Below are positions 6,058-13,821 of a stretch of DNA of 22,764 nucleotides, one piece after another (position 1 is the stretch's first letter; each line of letters starts with the position of its first letter). The position numbers and the translations under genes are program-made. The notes below the pieces were generated by a model, which was not told the origin of the DNA, did not search any database, and saw nothing but the letters and a program-made list of their open reading frames with translations. The stretch is from NCBI RefSeq assembly GCF_003248455.1, contig NZ_QFNM01000040.1, forward strand, positions 1 through 22,764, in the 5' to 3' direction. Source of the stretch: Brevundimonas sp. (GTDB taxonomy: Bacteria; Pseudomonadota; Alphaproteobacteria; Caulobacterales; Caulobacteraceae).

Positions 6058-7446
6058 ATGCACAATCAGGATATTTACTACAGCAGCGCAGCATGTGGCG
6101 CTGGAAAGACGACGTGGGCGGTTCAACACATGGGGCGGACGCCCGGCCGCTACATCTACGCGGTGGATCGCACGGAGGAGTTTGACAGACGTCATAGCCT
6201 CATCGCGAAAGAAGCCGCTGAGGCCGGTCGCTTCATCGCCATCCGCTCGTTGTCCAGCAAGGCGGGCAATGTCGTCTCCCGCGACTTCCCGCTGATGATC
6301 GAACGCTCCAGCGACGAGGAGCATGTTGTCGTCATCATCACCCACGAGGCGATGAAGATGGTAGATCACTTCGTCGTCGAGGGGCGTGGCTGGTCAATCA
6401 TCATCGACGAAGACCCAAAGGTCTGGTCCTCGGGATCGTTCGACCTTGGTGCCTCCACGCCGTTCTGGGAGGCGACCTACAATCTGGAGCCTTTCGCCAA
6501 GGGCTACTCCAAGCTGCTGGCCAAGGCCGACGCGCCCTCGTCTCGCGATCTTGCGGCCGACGACCTCACTCGGCCGGTCGCAGCGCTGCACAATCGAGTT
6601 CAACGCGGCGGCGCCGTCGTCAATCTGGAAGCATGGGAAGAACTCCAGCACCGCCAACGTCTGACCTACTTCAGCATCTGGGACGTGACTGAACTGGCGG
6701 TCTACGACCGAGCCGTGGTTCTCGCCAACAGCTTCACCAGTCTCATCACCTATCGGCTGACGACGGCGCTGCACGGCAACGTGTCGTGGAAGCCTCTTTC
6801 GATTGGACAGAGCCTCGCGTGGAAGGGCCGCGACCTGACGATCAACTACGTTGCGGACGATCACCGCGCCGGTTCGACCTTCTTCGGGGAAACGGATGCA
6901 GGCCGCCGAGCCGTTGCGGCATGGTCGAAGTGGGTTCGGGATAATGCCACCGCTGACCAGCATTACTGGGCGGTCAATAAGAGGCGGGGTGATCTCAGAC
7001 TGCCGGGTGAGCAGGTCTCGCCCAAAATCGCAGGGTCGAACAAATACCGGTTCCTGACCGAGTGCTCGGTCCTCTACAGCGCCAAGGCCAGCGACGCGGA
7101 GAACAAGGTCTTCGCCGCAATGACGGGCGGACTGTTGGACTATGAGGCAGTTCGTCGAGATCGCGAATTCGAAGACCTGATCCAGATCGTCTTCCGGTCG
7201 TCCCTGCGTATGCCCGACGATGTTCGGCCGGTGACGGTCACGGTCTATGACAAAGAGCAAGCGACCTTCCTTGCCGACTACTTCAGGGCGGCGGGCTTTC
7301 CCTTCCGCACTTCGTTGAACTTCATCGACCTCGGACTGACCTACAAGAAGGCCAAACCCGGTCGGAAGGCCGATCCGTTGAAGGTGCCGAAGACGGCCGC
7401 TGAACGGGCGGCTGACTACCGTGCGCGGAAGGCGGCAGCGCGATGA
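6058..7446 (+). CDS. SF2-like helicase/ATPase (462 aa)
   Basis: A two-lobed SF2-type motor is suggested. Walker A is AACGAGKTT (residues 11-19). A motif-Ib-like THEAM lies at 95-99. Walker B IIIDEDP lies at 114-120. VLANSF near 221-226 stands where motif III is expected, and Q376-x3-R380-x3-R384 matches motif VI. The C-terminal tail (TAAERAADYRARKA) is basic and resembles tails of phage and plasmid proteins. No nuclease domain is seen. The ATG has no ribosome binding site and follows a structured leader. The gene overlaps the next by four bases (ATGA), so the pair is coupled. Plausible roles are element replication, DNA remodelling or defence; I cannot choose. ATPase call firm, biological role open. 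Confidence 0.75.
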   Translation: MHNQDIYYSSAACGAGKTTWAVQHMGRTPGRYIYAVDRTEEFDRRHSLIAKEAAEAGRFIAIRSLSSKAGNVVSRDFPLMIERSSDEEHVVVIITHEAMKMVDHFVVEGRGWSIIIDEDPKVWSSGSFDLGASTPFWEATYNLEPFAKGYSKLLAKADAPSSRDLAADDLTRPVAALHNRVQRGGAVVNLEAWEELQHRQRLTYFSIWDVTELAVYDRAVVLANSFTSLITYRLTTALHGNVSWKPLSIGQSLAWKGRDLTINYVADDHRAGSTFFGETDAGRRAVAAWSKWVRDNATADQHYWAVNKRRGDLRLPGEQVSPKIAGSNKYRFLTECSVLYSAKASDAENKVFAAMTGGLLDYEAVRRDREFEDLIQIVFRSSLRMPDDVRPVTVTVYDKEQATFLADYFRAAGFPFRTSLNFIDLGLTYKKAKPGRKADPLKVPKTAAERAADYRARKAAAR

Positions 7447-7706
7447 CGCAGGACGAGATCATGTCACTGTTGGCGGACGCCTTGGATGACGCCCAGAAGC
7501 GCCTCGATGTGCAGGAGAAGTGCATCGAAATGTTGGTCGATCAGATCGAGGACATGTCGCACCAAATGACCGGTGTGCTGGAGGAAGCTCGCACCGCACG
7601 CCTCCACTACGCGGAGCAGCGTAAGCGGCTGGGGCTGACGGTCGATGTGACGGGTGGCAGTCTGATCGGAGGCGGCTTCGGTCTGGCGGGGAATGAGGTG
7701 AAGTGA
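7443..7706 (+). CDS. Small coiled-coil protein coupled to the ATPase (87 aa)
   Basis: The start codon overlaps the stop of the SF2-like ATPase (ATGA at 7443-7446), so translation is probably coupled. Residues 5-62 form a heptad-rich acidic helix, with leucine, valine and methionine at core positions (LLADALDDAQKRLDVQEKC and onward). The C-terminus is glycine-rich (GGSLIGGGFG) and probably flexible. No family recognised. The fixed pairing suggests an adaptor, oligomerisation or loading partner of the ATPase; this is inference from context. Confidence 0.65.
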   Translation: MTQDEIMSLLADALDDAQKRLDVQEKCIEMLVDQIEDMSHQMTGVLEEARTARLHYAEQRKRLGLTVDVTGGSLIGGGFGLAGNEVK

Positions 7707-7730
7707 GTTGGCGGGGGGATGAGCCGTGCC

Positions 7731-8189
7731 TCAAAAGGTGGCGCGCTGATTGATGTGGCCGAACATCATGGGAGTGCCCTGACGCATATGCTGCGGACGG
7801 ACATGCACAAGTGGACCACATATGGATCGGTAATCCGCCGCGTCCCAACGCCACGCTTCCTGAATGACGTAATGTGGATCGTAAAGCAGCCAGATCAGCA
7901 CGTCGAAATCGTAGTTTGAAGCCTTCGCGCATTTCGTCACAGTTGATCCACGACGGCCGCTGGGTCGATTGGCTTTGACTTGGTAGCGTTTGCCTTCCCA
8001 CACAAAGTCGAACCCTTTTCGAACCGCGCTCGCGTCGCCGATTGCTTCAGCCAGCTTGTTCATGGGCACACCGACCAGCACGGCTGCGTCATACTCCGAG
8101 ATTGCGGAAGTTATCGACGGTGCAACGCCGAAACGCCGTTGCCATTCGAGAGCCGTCGAGACCAATCGCTCGCGCAGTTCGATTGTCAT
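7731..8189 (-). CDS. Hypothetical protein, possible PD-(D/E)XK-like fold (152 aa)
   Basis: The N-terminal half (LEWQRRFGVAPSITSAISEYDAA, about residues 14-36) and the segment GFDFVWEGKRYQVKANRPSG (59-78) recall a widespread uncharacterised bacterial family. E32, D61 and Q70-V-K72 are spaced as in some PD-(D/E)XK nucleases, with Q in place of the usual E. This link is tentative. The ATG at 8189 has GAGGA seven bases upstream. It is divergent from the UDG-like gene, with 58 bases between the starts, so the two probably share a control region. A DNA-cleaving or DNA-binding role is possible but not shown. Confidence 0.65.
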   Translation of the reverse strand: MTIELRERLVSTALEWQRRFGVAPSITSAISEYDAAVLVGVPMNKLAEAIGDASAVRKGFDFVWEGKRYQVKANRPSGRRGSTVTKCAKASNYDFDVLIWLLYDPHYVIQEAWRWDAADYRSICGPLVHVRPQHMRQGTPMMFGHINQRATF

Positions 8190-8247
8190 GTGAATTCCTC
8201 GCGAGTGCTCGCCAATGCTATTCGCTGGTCAGCGATGTGGAGCGAGT

Positions 8248-8895
8248 ATGCGTCAGCCTGTTGAGAACATCGAGCCGCCGACCCTGCCGCGCTCGATGCG
8301 CGATCCTGAAGCGCGGGCGGTTCGACGAGCCATGCTCGATCTTCCGCACATCATGCCGCTCGCCAAGTTCGCCGCCGACCTCCGCGTCCGACACAACATT
8401 GAAGTGCCAGACTTCGACCCGCTGGATGGCGGCATCCGTTCTCGCATCCTGTTCCTCAAGGAGAAGCCCGGCCCGATGACATCGACATCTCGATCAGGAC
8501 GGGTCGGCTCTGGCTTCATCAGCAGGGACAACGACGACCCCACTGCGGAGGCCACCTTCCTTTTCATGCAAGCGGCTGGAATTCCAAGAGATGACACCCT
8601 GATGTGGAATGTGGTGCCCGGCTGGAACGGCACGCGGAAGATTACGCGGCAGGAGCTTATCGAGGGGGTTGCGGAAGTGCGAAACCTGATGAAGTTGCTG
8701 CCTGACATCGAGGTCGTCGTCCTTGTCGGAAAGAAGGCTGCACGGGCCGAACCACTACTGGAGGGAACTGGTGTGATTATCCGGCACTCACTTCACAACT
8801 CCCCCTTGGTGCGCGCCTCCAGACCGGAAGAGTGGGCGCGCATTCCCGCAGTTTGGGGCGAGGCATACTCCAAAATCACACACAAACTGGCGTGA
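8248..8895 (+). CDS. Uracil-DNA-glycosylase-superfamily protein
   Basis: The 215-residue product resembles a divergent branch of the UDG superfamily. A motif-1-like KEKPGP lies at residues 71-76. GFISRDNDDPTAEATFLFMQ (89-108) and WNVVP (120-124) are features of this branch, and the motif-2-like RHSLHNSP lies at 179-186. Such enzymes excise uracil or other damaged bases and leave abasic sites. The start was set at 8248, not the upstream ATG at 8215, because GGAG (8239-8242) stands five bases before it. It is divergent from the gene at 7731-8189. Abasic sites made here are the substrate of the SRAP protein at 1251. Catalytic activity is not certain, since motif 1 lacks the usual acidic residue pattern. 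Confidence 0.75.
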   Translation: MRQPVENIEPPTLPRSMRDPEARAVRRAMLDLPHIMPLAKFAADLRVRHNIEVPDFDPLDGGIRSRILFLKEKPGPMTSTSRSGRVGSGFISRDNDDPTAEATFLFMQAAGIPRDDTLMWNVVPGWNGTRKITRQELIEGVAEVRNLMKLLPDIEVVVLVGKKAARAEPLLEGTGVIIRHSLHNSPLVRASRPEEWARIPAVWGEAYSKITHKLA

Positions 8896-8972
8896 AGGAT
8901 ATCCCGGCGGAAGCTTGCCCGTCGCCGATGGTCCATCTTACGCTGACACCATCTGTCAAACGGTAGTCTCGA

Positions 8973-9401
8973 CTATCGCATTCTCGCCACGGCTTCGGTC
9001 TCACGCATTAAGGCTCCAGCAAACGCTGCCTCGGAAACTCGGAGGTCTTCACTCGCAGCAGCGTGGTAGAGAAAAGGCCATATCGGCGATCCATTGGCTT
9101 CACGCATGGCTTCGAAGATTCTGTTCTGCGCGACCTCGATGTAGGAATGACCCAACCCGTGATCCGGGGCGGCTGAACGGACAGCCAATGCGCCAGCTTG
9201 GAGCGCGGCGGGAATCTCGCCGACTTTTAGTTGCCCAGACTGAACCAATAAGGCGATGCTGTAATGCAGCCATCCGGCGAACATGATCGTCGCGTCGCGA
9301 TCACTTATTTCTCCGAGATCGTCCTCGACCGTGTTGTGAAAGCCTTCAAGCACAGCGACGCTATTTTGCTCGATGGCCTTCCTCCCCCTCGATCCGAACA
9401 T
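8973..9401 (-). CDS. Hypothetical protein downstream of SNase-like nuclease (142 aa)
   Basis: The protein appears helical and soluble, with segments such as FAGWLHYSIALLVQSGQLK and EIPAALQAGALAVR, and no signal peptide or clear motif. No family recognised. The ATG at 9401 was preferred to a GTG at 9407 because AAGGAGGTGA lies just upstream, nearly the complete anti-16S match. The ribosome binding site overlaps the stop region of the SNase gene; only ten bases separate the two, so they form an operon and this gene is probably strongly translated. A role with the nuclease, such as control or immunity, is only a guess. Confidence 0.7.
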   Translation of the reverse strand: MFGSRGRKAIEQNSVAVLEGFHNTVEDDLGEISDRDATIMFAGWLHYSIALLVQSGQLKVGEIPAALQAGALAVRSAAPDHGLGHSYIEVAQNRIFEAMREANGSPIWPFLYHAAASEDLRVSEAAFAGALMRETEAVARMR

Positions 9402-9411
9402 GGTCACCTCC

Positions 9412-9954
9412 TTAGCTCATGCAGATGGGATGTTGCCGGTTGAAGCGTTCCCACACAACCGCCGCCCCGCGCTCCACCATGGCGCAGTTGATCTCCACGC
9501 CGGAGGCGTTTCGGCAGATCGCAGTGACGCGCTCGTAGCTGGTGCCAGTCTGGAGGCAGGTGATCCGGCGACCGGCGAGTTGGGTCAAAGCCGCTGTGCT
9601 CATCGACGCAGATGCAGTCGGACATGGATGTCCCGGCGAGCACGATCCGTCCGTCTCTCTCGCAGAGATGGCGTGGAGCCGAACCCGCGTCCCGGCCTCA
9701 CATCGGAGGGTGTCGCCGTCGTTCACAAAGGCCACTTCACACGCGAAGTCGTAGGCCCAACTCGTGTCTTGAGCCGAGACCGGATCGCCGCCGTCGCGGG
9801 CCGACACCACATCGGCGGAACGAGGCCACATCAGCGTGGCGAGGAAGGCCGCCCCCGCGACGACGATAACGGTGCCCACGAACTTCGCGTTCGACCCCTT
9901 GGCCCGACCTTTCGGCCAGCGGCGGAAGCGCGTGACATTCGATCCCCTTCTCAT
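9412..9954 (-). CDS. Membrane-anchored SNase-fold (thermonuclease family) nuclease
   Basis: This 180-residue protein starts with a basic segment, then a transmembrane anchor at about residues 25-43 (FVGTVIVVAGAAFLATLMW), then a periplasmic SNase-like domain at about 70-172. DGDTL (79-83), R92 in VRLHAI, E100 and R142 in YERVTAIC match the catalytic D21, R35, E43 and R87 of staphylococcal nuclease. The D40 calcium ligand position reads S in AISARE, a variant I believe is found in alphaproteobacterial relatives. Several cysteines suggest disulfides. The ATG at 9954 has no good Shine-Dalgarno sequence. The nuclease may act on DNA entering through the periplasm. Family firm; export topology predicted. 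Confidence 0.88.
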   Translation of the reverse strand: MRRGSNVTRFRRWPKGRAKGSNAKFVGTVIVVAGAAFLATLMWPRSADVVSARDGGDPVSAQDTSWAYDFACEVAFVNDGDTLRCEAGTRVRLHAISARETDGSCSPGHPCPTASASMSTAALTQLAGRRITCLQTGTSYERVTAICRNASGVEINCAMVERGAAVVWERFNRQHPICMS

Positions 9955-10059
9955 GGCCAGAGTTCACCACGGTCAGGGAAACGACCTCCTAACGGTCGAG
10001 AGAGACCGCCTACATCGTCCCCGATCTGGTTGACGGGCTGAATTTGCATGAGACGCTGA

Positions 10060-10081
10060 AACCTCCACAAAATAGGAGGTT
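10060..10081 (+). promoter_or_regulatory. Hairpin sequestering the ribosome binding site of 10084
   Basis: AACCTCC (10060-10066) pairs perfectly with GGAGGTT (10075-10081) around an eight-base A-rich loop. The 3' arm is the Shine-Dalgarno sequence GGAGG itself, four bases before the ATG at 10084. When formed, the hairpin would block ribosome loading, so translation could be set by temperature, a protein, or an upstream event. Confidence 0.6.
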
Positions 10082-10083
10082 GA

Positions 10084-10458
10084 ATGGCACCGGAAGAAGC
10101 CCCGCTGCGATGTCTGGCTGTCCGCGCCGTCGCTGACGAGGCGGGCGAGATCGACGGTCTCGAACTCGAACTCTTCATGAACGCCGTCGCCGGTCCTCAC
10201 CAATGGATCAGCACGACAGAGTGGCTGTTCATCAGCCCTCCGGCGGAAGCTGCCGGGGAAATCACCGTCCCCGTCGTGGTCCCCGAGGCCATCGCAATCA
10301 AGGCGATCCTTGCGGACCTTACCAACGCGCCGCAGCGCATCGTATTCGACCATGCCACGACGCCGGGCGAGACGCGGAAGTGGCGCTGGGTTGCCTTCCA
10401 GACTGCGCCGAACGCTCAAGGTCAAGGCCGCTTCCCATGGGAGCGCTTCAATGCGTGA
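10084..10458 (+). CDS. Hypothetical protein (124 aa), first of a coupled pair
   Basis: An acidic protein without a recognised domain. The strongest features are a beta-rich central region (WLFISPPAEAAGEITVPVVV, about residues 47-66) and a tryptophan-rich C-terminus (RKWRWVAF). The start is set by GGAGG at 10075-10079, which is buried in a perfect hairpin. The gene overlaps the next by eight bases (ATGCGTGA), so both are probably translated together. Divergent from the SNase gene, with about 130 bases between the starts. Function unknown. Confidence 0.65.
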   Translation: MAPEEAPLRCLAVRAVADEAGEIDGLELELFMNAVAGPHQWISTTEWLFISPPAEAAGEITVPVVVPEAIAIKAILADLTNAPQRIVFDHATTPGETRKWRWVAFQTAPNAQGQGRFPWERFNA

Positions 10459-11443
10459 GGGAGGGCTGCTGGGGTGGGCCACGGCCGCTTTGGTGAAGCT
10501 CGACGACGAAGTGCCCGGCATCCTGTCGCGCGTGCTCACGGCCGCCCCTGCGCGTCGGCAAGCGATCCTCGCAGCGCTGGCAGCGTATGAGGTAAAGGCC
10601 GGAGTTTTCGACGTGAGCGAAGACCTCATCCCGATGTCGTTCGCCGAAGTCGTCCGCCACGGTCGCGTCGCGGACATCCTCCGCATGACCTTTGGTGATG
10701 TCCCCGAGGGTCTTCCGGGGCTGCTCGAACGCATCGGTGAGCGACCGCTGGACCGACGGGCCGACTATCTCGCCATCTTCCAGATGCTCGCGCGCAACGA
10801 TGTCCGGGCGGCCGATGCCTTGCGCGGAGCGGGGCGGATCACGCGGCGCAAGCTCGAAGTCCTGTCATCCCTCGACCCGCGCTGGCATCACACCCATACG
10901 CTCGAACGGCTCGATACCGGCGCTGAGGCGACCACGTTCAACGCGGCCGTGGAGTTCGTGCAGTCGGTCTGCTCGCGCGCGTCTGACGAGACGGTAGCGG
11001 AGGCTATCGCGCAGATGCGCCCCACATCGACGTTGCCGCGCTTGCTCGACCGCTTCATCCGCCGGGCGGATCGTCTGCCGGTGAACCCAGTTCCTGTTGG
11101 CGACAACGACCTAAGACCGCTCTCGACAACGCGAGACCTTCTGGAGGCAGGGCTTCGATATCGGAACTGCATCTCCCACCGACTTTCCGAAGTGGCGGCG
11201 GGGAAGCTGGCGATAGCTGAGTATCAAACCCAGCTTCTCGTCGAGTTTCGTCCGCTTTCGCTCGGGGCGGCTTGGATGTTTCGCGACGTTCACGGACCTC
11301 GCAATGGGCCCGTCGCGCTGGCCTTGATCGCTGAGGTGGAAGCGAAGTGCGACGCGCTCGGCATTCCGCGCATCACCGAGGCTGGCGGCGGGGACGGCTG
11401 GAAAAGCTACAGGCGGTTCACGGGAGAGTTGGAGTGGGGCTGA
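10451..11443 (+). CDS. Hypothetical protein, weakly PcfJ-like (330 aa)
   Basis: The first two thirds are predicted helical, with no known motif. At residues 235-259, LRYRNCISHRLSEVAAGKL and what follows resemble the 'N/H-C-[IV]-x-R/Y-x-E-x-V-x-G' pattern of PcfJ-like proteins, a family seen on conjugative elements and in phage-related regions. The resemblance is weak. The reading frame stays open upstream to 10310, but the ATG at 10451 overlaps the stop of the preceding gene and avoids an arginine-rich extension that is a shadow of that gene. It converges on the res gene, with 23 bases between the two. Function unknown. Confidence 0.7.
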   Translation: MREGGLLGWATAALVKLDDEVPGILSRVLTAAPARRQAILAALAAYEVKAGVFDVSEDLIPMSFAEVVRHGRVADILRMTFGDVPEGLPGLLERIGERPLDRRADYLAIFQMLARNDVRAADALRGAGRITRRKLEVLSSLDPRWHHTHTLERLDTGAEATTFNAAVEFVQSVCSRASDETVAEAIAQMRPTSTLPRLLDRFIRRADRLPVNPVPVGDNDLRPLSTTRDLLEAGLRYRNCISHRLSEVAAGKLAIAEYQTQLLVEFRPLSLGAAWMFRDVHGPRNGPVALALIAEVEAKCDALGIPRITEAGGGDGWKSYRRFTGELEWG

Positions 11444-11466
11444 CCGCTCCATTATCGGCGAAAAGA

Positions 11467-13821
11467 CTACGATTTAAGAGCGACTTCAACAGCCTCCTTC
11501 GCATCGTTCACCGCCTTGGCTCTGATCTTCCCTGTAGACTTAACCGCCGAGAAAACAGTCAGGCCATTGGACCCAAGCTTCTGAAGGTCATCATTGAATC
11601 TCCCTTCGCTGATGAACCGCACGAGGAGCTTCCGCTCTCCCTTATCCCCTTGTATGTTCATGATCTTCTTGCCCGCATCCCCCGCAAGAATGTGTCCGCC
11701 TTTCGGGTCGATGGCGAAGATCAGGTCGTCCTTCCAAACGAGAAAATCAGGGAAGAAGCGGCGCTTGTCGCCGATATCGAGCAAGGGGATGGCGAACCCG
11801 CCATTCACCGGGTTTCGCACCCAGTCGAGCTTGGTGGCGTCCAGCGCCTCCGCAATCTGGTGCTCCAACGGATTGAGGTCATACGCGCTGTGGAGAGCGT
11901 TCGCGTATGGCTTGGCCTTCGCCGGATTTACGAGGACCGGACCAACCGTGAACGGGTTTTCCTCTTCGAAGACGAGTTCACTGTTCTTGACGTAAGCGAG
12001 TGCGAGTTGCTCAGCATCCTGCCTCAGCGCCGCCGCCGCCGGGCTGGTGATCTCAATGAAGGCGTCGAACCTACCGTCAGCCCAATCAATGGCTTTTGCA
12101 GCCTCGGGATATAGCGATTGCATCCCTCGCCTTACGATCCAGCGGGCTGTGACGCGGTTCGAGTGGGGCGTCTCAACCGGCTGCACGTCGGGCTTCTGGC
12201 CCGTGCCGATTTCCTGAACGGCCCGCACCATCTCTCCCTTGCCAGCGGTGTTCACCTTGTCGGGACGATAGTCGTGGACCTCGCTCAAGCGGTCTGCAAG
12301 CGGGCCGAGGGCCTCGCTCGCGTCGATATGGATTTCGGGGACAGTGCGAACCTTCTTGGCGTCTTGGCGGGCGCGCTGGCGGTCTTTGGGGTCACTGAAA
12401 CCCTCGACCTTCACTTCCGGCATTTCGGCCCCAAGCTTGGCCTGAACCATGCTCAGAATTTTAGGGAACTCTTGCTTGTCATCGACGCGGATGAAGAAAG
12501 TCGCCGTGTTGAGGTCGGCGTCGGCGTAATGCTTCGCCCCCGGCTGGCGAAGCACACGTCCGATGACTTGCTCGACCTGCACGCCGGAGCCCATCGACTT
12601 GTCGATGTAAGCGAAACAGCACGCAGGATCGTCCCAACCCTCCTGAAGGCTCAGGTTGAAGATCACATGGCGGTAGTTGCCCGCCGAGAAGACGGCAAAG
12701 TCCTGCTCTCCGCCTGAGAACAGCTTGAAATCAGGCGGCGGCGGATGGGCGGTGCGATCCAGCTTCAGGTCGCAGTAGACCGCGATCTCGGACGGATTTA
12801 CGCCCTTCTGCTCCACCAAATAGCGCCATATCAGAATCGGAGGTGCCTTGCGCTCCACGAACGGTCGCGACACCACATCTGTCGAACCATCGTCCTGATT
12901 GATGTTGGTGCGGCAGACGTAGATGGCCTTTGGCAAGAAACCTGCTTGCAGAAGCTCGGCCTTCTCCGTCGCGGTTTCCATCGACTCGATCAGAGAGTCG
13001 ATCATCGTCTCCATAATGGACGTGGACGCGCCGATTACGACTTGCTGCTTCACAAGCTCCGCATCAACCACAGCCTTGCTGCTTACGGCGGTGACAAGGC
13101 AGGGTTTCACGTCCGTTTTGTCGTCGTCCTGCGCGAGATCGGACCAACCGACTTCTTTGAGGCGCTCGATCAACTTGCCGAGGCGACCCGGTGTTCGCAT
13201 CGTCGCGCTCGCGACGAGGATGGCGTCTGGTTCAAGTTCGAGCAGCAATTCGGTTTGCTGGTCCGAGAGATTGTGCCCCTCGTCGTAGACAACGAAGAGC
13301 GGCCTACGTTTGCCGTCCGTTCCAAGCCTTGCCGTTAAAGTGCCCCAAAGAGAGCCGTCGCCAGCATCATCATCTGTCTTGTGGACGCTGAGAGTGCCAC
13401 CGCTCTTATCCTTCTGATTGAAGGTGCCCACCGTGGTGAGAGCCACGAAGGCTGTGCTGGAATCCGCGATGCGCTCAGGCGTAAGTTCCGCGAGGTAGAC
13501 CACCTCATAGGCTTCGATCAGGTGGCTGTATTTGCCGCCGGGCTCGAAGTTTCCATAAGTCTGACCAACGACTGCCTTAGCCTTTGAAATCCACAGGACG
13601 ATAGGGGCAACTGGCGTAGTCGCACGCATCTGAGAGATGGCGTCGGCAAGGATCGGTGTTTTCCCTGCGCCTGTCAGCGCCGCGAGTGCTTGGTAGTAGG
13701 GAACGTCCCATCCTTTGTGAACGGAGGGACGCTTGGGGTCCTCCGTCAGCTTCAGGTAACGGTTTACGATCTGCTGAGAGGCTCGAACTTGGAACGGCAG
13801 AAGTTCTATAATGCTTGTCAT
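11467..13821 (-). CDS. res: Type III restriction enzyme, Res subunit
   Basis: The 784-residue protein is an SF2 translocase fused to a nuclease. Walker A TGAGKT lies at 50-55, DEGHN at 180-184, SATM at 205-208, EGWDDP (motif V) at 394-399 and QVIGRVLRQPG (motif VI) at 418-428. The C-terminal PD-(D/E)XK site is PDF (691-693) with D705-P-K707. All motors and the nuclease appear intact. The start overlaps the stop of mod by four bases (ATGA), the usual mod-res order. With Mod it would cut DNA near two unmethylated, oppositely oriented sites after ATP-driven communication. The target sequence cannot be read from the protein. Confidence 0.95.
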   Translation of the reverse strand: MTSIIELLPFQVRASQQIVNRYLKLTEDPKRPSVHKGWDVPYYQALAALTGAGKTPILADAISQMRATTPVAPIVLWISKAKAVVGQTYGNFEPGGKYSHLIEAYEVVYLAELTPERIADSSTAFVALTTVGTFNQKDKSGGTLSVHKTDDDAGDGSLWGTLTARLGTDGKRRPLFVVYDEGHNLSDQQTELLLELEPDAILVASATMRTPGRLGKLIERLKEVGWSDLAQDDDKTDVKPCLVTAVSSKAVVDAELVKQQVVIGASTSIMETMIDSLIESMETATEKAELLQAGFLPKAIYVCRTNINQDDGSTDVVSRPFVERKAPPILIWRYLVEQKGVNPSEIAVYCDLKLDRTAHPPPPDFKLFSGGEQDFAVFSAGNYRHVIFNLSLQEGWDDPACCFAYIDKSMGSGVQVEQVIGRVLRQPGAKHYADADLNTATFFIRVDDKQEFPKILSMVQAKLGAEMPEVKVEGFSDPKDRQRARQDAKKVRTVPEIHIDASEALGPLADRLSEVHDYRPDKVNTAGKGEMVRAVQEIGTGQKPDVQPVETPHSNRVTARWIVRRGMQSLYPEAAKAIDWADGRFDAFIEITSPAAAALRQDAEQLALAYVKNSELVFEEENPFTVGPVLVNPAKAKPYANALHSAYDLNPLEHQIAEALDATKLDWVRNPVNGGFAIPLLDIGDKRRFFPDFLVWKDDLIFAIDPKGGHILAGDAGKKIMNIQGDKGERKLLVRFISEGRFNDDLQKLGSNGLTVFSAVKSTGKIRAKAVNDAKEAVEVALKS

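Noticed and set aside
6394..7260. A 288-codon minus-strand open frame
   Set aside because: It lies opposite the SF2-like ATPase and shows no domain; long antisense frames are expected in GC-rich DNA.
10310..10450. Upstream extension of the 330-residue gene
   Set aside because: The extra residues are arginine- and serine-rich and overlap the preceding gene in another frame; the ATG at 10451 overlaps that gene's stop and fits a coupled pair.
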